From: Siderastrea radians
Lineage: Eukaryota > Cnidaria > Anthozoa > Scleractinia > Rhizangiidae
Reading direction: 5' to 3'
Assembly (NCBI GenBank): GCA_964017195.1
Contig: OZ024897.1
Location: 35,561,536 to 35,625,535, forward strand
Length of the DNA stretch: 64,000 bases
The notes beneath the pieces were generated by a model that worked only from the letters and a program-made list of their open reading frames with translations, had not been told where the DNA came from and did no database searches. The position numbers were made by a program, and so were the translations under genes. This document shows positions 1 through 8,500 of the stretch, one piece after another (within the stretch, counting starts at the first letter, position 1; each line of letters opens with the position of its first letter).

Positions 1-748
1 GACGTGACTTGCAGCTCGACGTCGAAAACTAAGACTAGCATGTCAAGGCAAATATTTTCGTAAGCGCTGACACATTTCCCGCCTGGGTGTTACCTGCCGT
101 CACGCGCACCACATTTGAGCACTTGACGACTACTTTGTAGATCAAAGTATTGAAAGCCGACTTAATTTGCAAGTTGTAACTGCTGCATGTTGCATGCAGG
201 TTGCACAGAGATGCATAACTTCACTTAACCATATTTATATTATTATATGACTTAACTTATGCGGCTTTCGATGACAGGAGCACTTTGAGTTAAATTGTTA
301 AATTTGCCTAATTTGTTGTCATCTGAATATTCTGGACTCTCAAACTTCATTTCGAGTAACAACCTTTGGACCGCCAAAGTTTGATTATGTCCATAAACTC
401 CCTGGACTCCAAGCAATTCAAAATTAAACCTCAACCCCAGACATAAATTCTTGAGACACTAACGCTTTGTAGGTCGCTACCCCTTCCCCCCTTCAATGTT
501 GTCAAAAAAATTAACAGTTTCTCGCAGTGAAAACCAAATTTTGTAGTTTTTTCAACACTGCAAAGGGGGAGAGGGGGAAAAGACGGCGGGGTGTCTCAAG
601 GTTTTTGTCTGCGTTTTCTGTTAAAGTAAATTAAGTGGGTGAAACGTGCAAACATTACCCAATATTTTATCCCTTAATAAATTTTATCTTTCAAGCAATG
701 GAATGGTAAAAAAAAAAAACTAATTAATTTTGCCATTGTGGTCTCGGC
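1..748. other. Intergenic, no gene seen
   Basis: AT-rich DNA with short ORFs only and no recognisable coding similarity. Purine-rich and pyrimidine-rich runs occur around 480-590, and an A-tract lies at about 708-719. It forms the left flank of the transposon field that follows. The 6-base ATATAC at 749-754 is the left copy of the probable target-site duplication of the next element. Confidence 0.6.
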
Positions 749-1256
749 ATATACGAGGGTCTCAATGGGGTGATGGCTTCCACGGTTAACGGTTAAAATT
801 TTTGTCTTTTTACGGCTAACGGTTAAAATTTTGGCCATTTTACGGCTAACGGTTAATTTCTTTCCGTTACGGTTAACAGAACTGTTAAAAATTAATTTCC
901 ATTGTTTTAAATAGTTAATAATTAATTTGCATTATTGTAAAACACCTTTACGGCCGGTTGTTTACTTCTTAGGTCAATTCTGGGATAAAAAATATATAAA
1001 CAAACCAGGCATAACTAATCGATGATCAATGACATCAATTGGTAATCAATGAGTAATCGATGGGTAATCAGTTGATTGGTCATTGATTATTGGCGATGAT
1101 CAATGAGTAATCGATGACTAATCGAAGCCCAAAAATTTTGTGGCCCATCGATTACTCATCGATGACATCGATTACTCATTGATGTAATTGTTTACCTATT
1201 GATGTTATTGATTACTCATCGATGACAATTTTTTAAAACAATTTTTTAAATTTAAA

Positions 1257-1545
1257 CTAGTGAGCAGCACTCTGCGAACTTGTAGTTGTAAAACTTGTTT
1301 ATTCTCCTACGCGTTTCGTCCTGAACTATCGTAGACTTCTTCAGGGAGTTTTACAAACAAATGCTAAATGCCTGTATTTAAGCAATAATAGCGGCTATTT
1401 CGAGAAACACGGAGCGCAAAGGTGCGGCCGGATTGACGAAAAAAGAAACAGGCGAAGCTGTGAAATATTTACGCAAGGCGTGAGAGTTATTTGGGGGCCA
1501 CGGTTTTAGCTAAAACCGTGGCCCCCCAGGGTAGAGGATCGGAAA
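1257..1545 (-). mobile_element. Penelope-like element fragment (terminal repeat)
   Basis: This short segment on the minus strand contains a hammerhead-ribozyme core (1311-1344) in the arrangement typical of the terminal repeats of Penelope-like retroelements. No reverse transcriptase or GIY-YIG coding remains. A 36-base perfect-looking hairpin around 1495-1528 (GGGGGCCACGGTTTTAGC and its complement) closes the segment. Boundaries are approximate. Confidence 0.45.
1311..1344 (-). ncRNA. Hammerhead ribozyme core, Penelope type
   Basis: The minus strand reads CUGAAGA (1344-1338), then a stem-II hairpin closed by GUC and GAC, then GAAAC (1317-1313). This is the invariant CUGANGA - stem II - GAAA core. 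Minimal hammerheads of this form are known from Penelope-like elements. Cleavage activity has not been tested, and the stem-II loop is longer than in the other two copies in this window. Confidence 0.5.
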
Positions 1546-1579
1546 TTCTCAACAAACCTAAGACGTTTGAACAATTGTC

Positions 1580-2598
1580 GGAGGAGGGAAGAGAGCCCTA
1601 CTGAAGGATAAAGAGCTGGCTACAGCAAGAAGATCCCATAGCAGTTCTGAGAGGAAAGATCAAAGGTACATGAATCACTTATGAATACGTGTAATTCATC
1701 AATTCGCAAGAACTATTTCCGTTGCACAATCCATATCAGGGGCACCCAACGAGAAATCTTTAGCAAAATACTTGAAATATCATTTTCAGCTTTCTTAGAT
1801 TGTTTCAGAGCTTTTTAAAGGCAAATGTGTTTAAGCTAATACAGATCGATCTGTTCGGCATTCTTAGCTGAAAATTTAGGCCGAAGAAAATTTTAGAAAA
1901 CAGAATCCTATCCGCCGAATTTCCGAGCTGCTGATGGCTCTCGGAAAATGCTAGCTGACCTTTTTTGCACTCTAAACGACATACTTGTCTCTATGAAAAC
2001 AACAGGAACTAATGAGTCCTCTTGTTACGAAAGTCCGAGGTGATGTTTCGCCAAAGAAAATTCTCTAGCTTTCACCGTAACTGTATCCGAATATCTCAGG
2101 CGATTTTAGGCCTTCCGAACAGATATTTACCGAAACCAACCGTTAGGTGCCCCTGCCATATGCCCGACCGTCATTATTCAATTACGTCGTTCCTGGAAAT
2201 GTTTTTTATGAGATGTTTATTCATCAGTCCTCTTCGCTTTGCATATAAATAAATAAATAAATACATGTTCAACTAAATTTATCTAGTTTTATTTTGTTTT
2301 TGCTTAGAGGGAAAAGGAAACGAGCGGCTTCATCAACTACAAATACAAGAACCAAATTTTCCCATCTGCAAAAAATGGCCCTTGAGGCCCTGTTTAAAGA
2401 AAGCAGATACCCGTCTTCAAGGAGTAATAGAAGAATTTGCTAAGTTGAACAACCTTGACGGGGCAACCGTCAAGGTTTGGTTCAATAACAAAAGACAACG
2501 AGGTACGGGGGAACAAAATACAACTGAAAATAGGCCTTCTGACGCTTCACACATTGTAAGCTTAATTGTAAGCTTAATTGTAAGCTGGACAAAATAAA
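1580..2598 (+). pseudogene. Two-exon homeodomain gene remnant inside the transposon, frameshifted
   Basis: Exon B opens after the acceptor TGCTTAG at 2307. It reads GKRKRAASSTTNTRTKFSHL and continues into QKMALEALFKESRYP, matching helix 1 and loop of a homeodomain. After a one-base frame change near 2410 it continues LQGVIEEFAKLNNLDGATVK, then VWFNNKRQR, which is helix 3 with the invariant W48, F49, N51 and R53 (about 2466-2502). Exon A ends at 1665 (donor GTACAT) after KELATARRSHSSSERKDQ. Its last two bases complete an Arg codon with exon B, so the splice is in phase. Exon A is itself broken by a frame change near 1605. The protein would be a basic DNA-binding factor. The frame changes suggest this copy is dead, unless they are assembly errors. 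The homeodomain class cannot be assigned. Confidence 0.6.
1737..2155. mobile_element. MITE, CAGGGGCACCCAACG family, copy 1
   Basis: The ends are CAGGGGCACCCAACG and CGTTAGGTGCCCCTG. The 6-base CCATAT flanks both sides (1731-1736 and 2156-2161). It sits in the intron of the homeodomain gene remnant. A second copy with about 400 bases of the same interior is at 23148-23551. Confidence 0.8.
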
Positions 2599-2954
2599 GC
2601 TGGAAACATCTGTTTACATTTAATAAGTTGTTTTTATTTTGTTCTTATTCGCCAAATACGGTTTTCAGCCACGAAATGATATCGATGAGTAATGAATGAA
2701 ATCAATGACTAATCAATGCAATCAATGACTAATCGATGCAATCGATGTCTAATCGATGACCCAAAATTTTGTGGCCTATCGATTAGTCATCGATTACTCA
2801 TTGATCATCGGCAATAATCAATGACTAATCAACTGATTACCTATCGATTACCTATTGAATACTCATTGATTTCATTGATGTCATTGATGTCATCGATTAG
2901 TTATGCCTGGAAACAAAGTAAACAGTGTCATAAGAATTGTAATGGACATATATA

Positions 2955-3390
2955 GGATACTACAGCAGTAGTATCCGGGGGGGGACTCCATTATTTGGCC
3001 TAAACGGGTATGTACCGCTCAACAGGGTATGGTTTTCAGGGTCTTGCGTCTTAAACAGGGTGTGCAATTTGACTATTTAGCGTCTTAAACTGGGTGTCTT
3101 TCTGAACCGGAAGCCTTGAACCTTACATGTGGGTACCAGCAATTTTTTCAAATCTCATCTTAGGATGTCATTTATATAAAAAAATATTTCTTGTATGGGA
3201 AATGAAAAACAAGGCGGACAAAAACGCAGAACACAAGCAAAGTATAAAGGTCGCTTGTCTTAAACAGGGTATTGAAATGAACAGATTTTTGTCTTAAACA
3301 GGGTCAAGGTTTGAAAGCCTCGGCGGCACACCCCCCACCCAAACTTCCCTTAAATGCGCCCCCCCCCCCGAGAGTAGTATTACTATACCT
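2955..3390. mobile_element. Fold-back MITE with G/C-homopolymer ends
   Basis: AGTAGTATCCGGGGGGGG near 2966 is answered by an inverted CCCCCCCCGAGAGTAGTATT near 3360-3380. The interior carries repeated GTCTTAAACAGGGT words (about 3050, 3085, 3255, 3293), also in subterminal positions. There is no coding sequence. Confidence 0.6.
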
Positions 3391-3687
3391 ATAGAAATGT
3401 AATGTATATAAAACAGCATGTACGGTAAACAAGGAACGACGATGCCATACAATTAACCTACATCAAAAGTATATTTAATTGTATGAGATATATGCCTGTT
3501 ATTAAAGACGGTTAAAATAGCAACCTTGCTGGCTGGCTTACTGCGCTTCAACAACGTTCATGACTTTACTTGACTTACTTGCCTTTTCGCGCTCAAACAT
3601 CAAACCGTGTCCACACCTTGACTTGTCTTCCAGACCTTGTTATCATTGGCTTACTAATGATCAGTTCCTCCGAATCAACCTCTCTTC

Positions 3688-3850
3688 CCCGGGGTGGGGG
3701 TACTCCCCATAATGGTCTATACGGGGAGGCTCCGCCCGAAAGGGGCACCTTTTTCAGGCTTCAGGTATATGAAAGGGTAGGGATTTCACGAGCTGAAGTA
3801 TATGAAGGGGTAGGGAAATCTGTCATTTAGGTACTTAAAAGGGCCTTTAA
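3688..3850. repeat. Dispersed repeat, GGGGTACTCCCCATAATGG family
   Basis: A C/G-rich head (GGGGTACTCCCCATAATGG) is followed by two copies of a motif resembling AGGTATATGAAAGGGTAGGG. A diverged inverted piece of the same family lies near 11395-11470. It is non-coding; the ORF crossing it has no protein similarity I recognise. Confidence 0.5.
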
Positions 3851-4196
3851 TTAAAATATTTCGAGTAGACGAACCTTATGTCTGCATCATTTTAATTTAT
3901 TAAACGCTACATGAAAACGACAAGAAGATTTCCTTCAAAGGGTTTAGAAAAGGGATGCAGTGCTCTTAAGTAGATATGTGAAAGGGGTACCAATTTCAAT
4001 CGCTGGTTGATATAGAGTAATTTTCCGTTTTACCGCTGATTTTCACAAGGCGGTAGAGTTTCAGGTGAAATGACCCTAGCCCGGACTTCCTGGCTTGGTC
4101 GTTAAGACCAAGAAAATCGATGAGATTTCTTTTAAATGCTGAAATAGAGCGGTGTTCTTCTCCGATTTTAATAGGTCATTTCCGAGTTGACTTGTA

Positions 4197-4320
4197 CCTC
4201 TTTTTCAAAGCGAGTCTTGGTGCATTGCCTTTCATATGAAAATGAGTTTTCATTCACATGCAGATAAAACTCATTTTCATTTGAAAGGTTTTGCACGAGG
4301 CCTTCGCTTTGAAAAGGAGG
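4197..4320. mobile_element. Hairpin MITE
   Basis: This is a near-perfect inverted repeat of about 60 bases per arm. CCTCTTTTTCAAAGCGAG on the left pairs with CTTCGCTTTGAAAAGGAGG on the right, and the inner arms pair ATGAAAATGAGTTTT with its complement. It has the form of a compact miniature element. Confidence 0.6.
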
Positions 4321-4796
4321 CACAAGACAATTTGGAAATGGCCTATTCTTGCCTTACATCTTTCAATTGGCTTCTCCTTCCCAGCTCGATATAAACTAAT
4401 TACGCCTTTCAAGACAGCTATCGCTCATACACTGAATGAAGAAACTGAAGATCCTAAAAACAGTTTAAACAAAGAGCTGTCTGTCAACTCATCCCACGCG
4501 CGAAAAGCAGACACTTCCGGTTCGCGGAATATGACTCTGCCGGACCTGAGCCAAATGTCTTTGTTTTCGGTACCAGGATAGAATATGTAACCGTCGTAAC
4601 CGCATTAGCCACAAGACAAGACACATAAAAGTCTAAGATTTTGACACTTCCAAAATGACAAATCGTAGACAGGAAAAAATTTTACGGTTAACTTTTTTTA
4701 CGACTAACGGTTAAAATTTAGCAATTTTTACGCCTAACGGCTAAATTTTTGGCCGTTTTACGGCTAACGGTTAACCCCATTGAGACCCTCATATAC

Positions 4797-5400
4797 TGTA
4801 CCTATATTTAATGTTAATTTCCTTATTGAAATCGTAACGTTATTAGTGTCTCTTGTTTGTTATAACTAAATTGGTAATACCATGTATTGAAATTGGGTCG
4901 GTCGGGCAAAAAAGAACACGCGAGCAAACGCGAAAAACGCGCAAATTGCCTGTGGCGTGAACTCGACGGGCGCGTAATGACCTGCTACAGCCAGTTTACT
5001 ACGCGCTCGTCACGTTTCCATGCGGCAGGCGATTTTCGTGCTCGCTCGCGAGTTTTTTTTTTTTTTTTTTTTTTTTTCACTCCACTATCTCTGAGCGGAA
5101 ATACTGTAAGTACTACTCATGGTCTACCCAATAAAGCTTATCCCGATAATAAACGTTCATTCACAAAAGCAGGGGCCCATAAGGGTATGTTTTTTCCAAA
5201 TTTTTGCAAACAGGAGCCCACGTTCAGATATCGTACTACGTACTAATAATGCACTAGCCCGATTTACTAACAGAACATTGGCGTTATTTTCGTTTCTTGC
5301 TTGGAGAAAAATTCTTCAACATTTTTCCGTTTTTTCCCCCCCCAGGGAAGCCTGGTCTGTCTGATATACATTTGAGCCAGCAAGGTTACAGCCAGCGGCT
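4797..5400. other. Intergenic stretch with poly-T tract
   Basis: No gene was recognised. It contains a repeated CGCGAAAAACGCG-like patch around 4915-4945 and a T-tract at about 5053-5077. The overlapping ORFs across it are low-complexity artefacts. It lies immediately upstream of the STYXL1 promoter region. Confidence 0.5.
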
Positions 5401-5414
5401 AAACCAATAGCAAC

Positions 5415-5450
5415 CGAAACAAACATGGCGGCAGTATGGCGGACGTGAGT
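5415..5450 (+). promoter_or_regulatory. Probable STYXL1 promoter/5'UTR with YY1-like motif
   Basis: CCAATAGCAA is followed by AACATGGCGGCAG and ATGGCGGAC about 100 bases upstream of the STYXL1 start codon. ATGGCGGC is the core of the YY1 motif often found just downstream of animal transcription starts, and CCAAT is a common proximal element. The first ATG here opens a 7-codon upstream ORF that ends before the real start. No TATA box was seen. Confidence 0.4.
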
Positions 5451-5532
5451 GGTGTTATAAAGATGGGCTTCTAGCCTGCACCAAAACTTGATCGAATGTT
5501 GATTTGGTAAATAGTATTTGCCATTTAACGAT

Positions 5533-8500
5533 ATGTCTTCAACAGGAATTCTTCTCTATGAATGTACAGAGGTTTATAATATTCTTAATCAGGTTGGTTA
5601 ACTTCTTTATACCCATGCAGTCCGGACATGTTCACTGAATTTTCTGCTCGTTGATGTTGGTAAATTAGCTCTTCATTTTCAGAAACAAAAGGCAAGAGCT
5701 TATGTTTAGACCTCGAAATGCAGCATGCTTGATAAGGCGGTGGTTTCAATTTTGAGGCTGCATGATCTACAGTGTATAATCTTTTAACGATCGAAAGCTG
5801 TCGAACAGTGTACGTTCATTTAATTTGTGACTTTTGGTATTCGTTTGTCACCTTTTCCGAAGTGTTCACTTTAGATAATTGTTTAACTTGTTCCTTGACG
5901 TAACATTTGTAAAGCCTGGCTCTCATATAATCGAAGTTTCCATTTGCTACTAACCCAGGGTTGTAACCTTCTGGACCATCTTGTTATTATTAGTAAATTC
6001 TCTGACGTAGCTGTTTTGTTGATCTGAGCTAGGCTGGACAGTACCCAAGATTGAGTGATCCTAATTATCTACTTCTTTTGGGTAAGAATTAACAGCCTCG
6101 TAGAACAACATTTAACCCATAAATACCGCAAGGTTGGTTATGGTGATACCAAATAGTCCATTGTGAGTCTTCAGGCTACAGAGGATCTTTTTTGTTGGAT
6201 TATAAAGTGTTATTGGTTTCAGAGATCACATAATAAGTTGCTTGTTTAAGCATTTCAAAATCAATATCAAAACTAATGTGAGTCGTAATTTCATTGTTGT
6301 TGATAATGAAACATTAAAACCTCAACTCATGTTAATTTTGTTATTTCTTTATTTAGGTTGAATATAATATACAATGCCCACCCTGACAATAGGGAAAGGT
6401 TAAGTCGCACACGAGCCAAGGAGGCCCACATGGCTGGAGCTTATCCCAGTTTCCGTAGCATGAAGCAACTGAGAGTATTGCTCTTCCCCCTCCCTCCCCC
6501 CCTGGATGGGATGTTAGGCCATCGCAGGGTTCCTCCCAGCAGTATTTCGCCAATACCCATTTTATATACCTGGGTGGAGAGAGACACTGTAAACTTAATG
6601 CCTCTTGTCGATGGTAGGGACTGGGCCTCGAACTGCCAACCTTGAGAGCTAAAGTCCAACATGCTAACCACTACACCACCATGCTCCCACACCCTAACAA
6701 TAGACTAACGGAATTTGACTAACAAAAGGCAGATTGAAATGCACCAATCAGGTTTTTATAGTCTTCGCAGCCAATAACATCACAGCTTAACCGGCAGTCA
6801 ACCAATCAGGACAACGACCAGCTGGTCGTTAAATTGGTTCGTAATATACCCGGGTGTATTACGAACCAATTTAATGACCAGCTCCCAGTTGGCTTGTTAG
6901 CTCAATTAGTTAGAGCGCTGCATCGGTATCGCAGAGGTCAGGGTTCGAATCCCAGCAAGCCTGATTTTTTCAGGCTTTCTTTTTGCAACTGCATAAGTTG
7001 CGTTAATAACTGCGAGGATCTTCTCTACATTTAATATTTATGACGTTTTTATATTGTGTATTGTAGATACAAGGGAAAGCCATGACTACAATGAAAGCCA
7101 TGTTATAACTGCAAAATTTGCTCCAAGGGTAAGTCAATTCTGACAATACAACAGTGTTTACGGGAATAAATATTGGTTAAGGTGATTCCATTCAGTTGCA
7201 CTGGCATCCTTTCTGCACATCACTTCTTGGGTGATTAGCCAGGCACGAGCACGTGCACCTTCAGAACTTGATAGGTTTTCTATGAAAGCTGATCTGTTCA
7301 GAGAAATAAATGGTCGTTTTCTCCTTACGAACTTGGTGACCCCATTTTTTTAGTCCATTAATTTAAGGAAAATACAACTGCGCATGATATATCCAAATTT
7401 GAAGAATTTTTAATTATTCAAAACTATTTACATTTCGATAAAAATTATGAGATAATGTCTATGAATTAAAAAGATTTGTAAAAATTCTCTATCACAAGAA
7501 TAATGCTTATATTTCATTGCTTAAGTTATAACTTTGTTAATGTAATGGATGTCTCTGGTAGAAGGAAAGGTTTCTTAATATTGCTGTCGAAAGCTAGCAA
7601 AGTACCTATATACTACAGCCCTGTAGCATGAAATTATCAGACATGGTAACCCCCTCATTTTATTTTATTTTTTCAGTGTACTAGGTGTAATTAATAACTG
7701 TGCAAAGTTTCAAAAATTTTCATCACATCTTCTTTTTTGACGAAATCACCTTAACTGTTAGTGATTGTCACAATCATTATCTCTTGCATGATCCTCACAA
7801 TTTACATTTCCATTAAGTTTCTTTGCGTGGTTTATTCAGGTGCAAAATAAGCTGTCAATGACATCATGCTTCATGGATCTCAATAAAAATGGTCACCTTG
7901 TCCTTCTTGTTGTTTGGTTCACAAAATATGCTATCCTAAAATGTTTGGGTGTTTAGTGATAAAGGTTTAAAAGCTATGTATTGAACAAATTTTAGACATT
8001 TGAATGAGAAACGTGATTTATACCCCTAAGCATTTCAGCCTAGTGGTTCTTTTTGGGTATAAAAATTTGGCCTCATTTGCACCTCACAACCAGTGTTACT
8101 GATATAACTGAGTACCCCCCCCCCCCACCTTTCCATCCCACTTGATTTTGCTGGAGTGGAATAATCATGCAACATGCAAAAAAAAATATCCTTTTTTAAG
8201 TAATTTATCATCATGGTCACTTTAATTGTGCTCAGAATGACATTGGAGCATTCACAGTTCCTCATGATGCCGAGCTTGAGACAAGGGAACATGTAGTTGT
8301 TTACGACAGTAATACAAGCACCCTAAAAGACAAAAGTGAGTTGCTTTTTAATATCTTTTAGTTTGCTCCTGCATTTATTTGACTACTATGTTATCATTAT
8401 TTTCTTGTTCCATTGGTGGTCCATATGAATTAAATGAATCACGGGCATTAATTGCAGAATTGTTTATCTGCATGGATACCTCACTCTTCATCTTATGCGA

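Larger units (their letters stand above)
1005..2910 (+). mobile_element. Transposon with self-palindromic terminal repeats and a homeodomain gene
   Basis: The left end CCAGGCATAACTAATCGATG recurs inverted at the right end, which finishes at 2910. AAACAAA flanks both sides (998-1004 and 2911-2917), a likely 7-base target duplication. Each terminal block (about 1010-1235 and 2678-2905) consists almost wholly of short words such as TAATCGATGA and ATCAATGA. Each block is also its own hairpin, with a near-palindromic CCCAAAATTTTGTGGCC centre around 1127-1146 and 2760-2777. Between them sit a two-exon homeodomain gene remnant (+), a MITE inside its intron, and a hammerhead-bearing Penelope scrap (-). 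No transposase was found, so the element is either non-autonomous or of a class I do not recognise. Confidence 0.7.
755..4790. mobile_element. Outer DNA transposon, 4.0 kb, with terminal inverted repeats and target duplication
   Basis: The left end reads GAGGGTCTCAATGGGG (755-770) and the right end carries its reverse complement (about 4775-4790). Immediately outside both ends is ATATAC (749-754 and 4791-4796), the expected trace of integration. Just inside both ends lie several copies of a subterminal repeat resembling TTAACGGTTAAAATTT, interspersed with TTTTACGGCTAACGG (about 780-880 and 4680-4775), facing inward from each end. No transposase ORF was recognised, so superfamily is not assigned. 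The interior holds the homeodomain element at 1005-2910 and other repeats, so this is a nested, probably dead, composite. Confidence 0.75.

Noticed and set aside
3570..3830. 86-codon plus ORF
   Set aside because: Its second half is the GGGGTACTCCC dispersed repeat.
5423..5447. Start of STYXL1 at the ATG in ATGGCGGCAGT
   Set aside because: It opens only 7 codons. The orthologous N-terminus starts at 5533.
5686..5720. Candidate second exon of STYXL1 (AAACAAAAGGCAAGAGC)
   Set aside because: In-frame stop and no match. The exon at 6033-6081 (LSDPNYLLLL) fits the family and both phases.
6892..6965. Functional tRNA gene
   Set aside because: Acceptor and T-stem pairing conflict by one base and the body recurs as a dispersed SINE.
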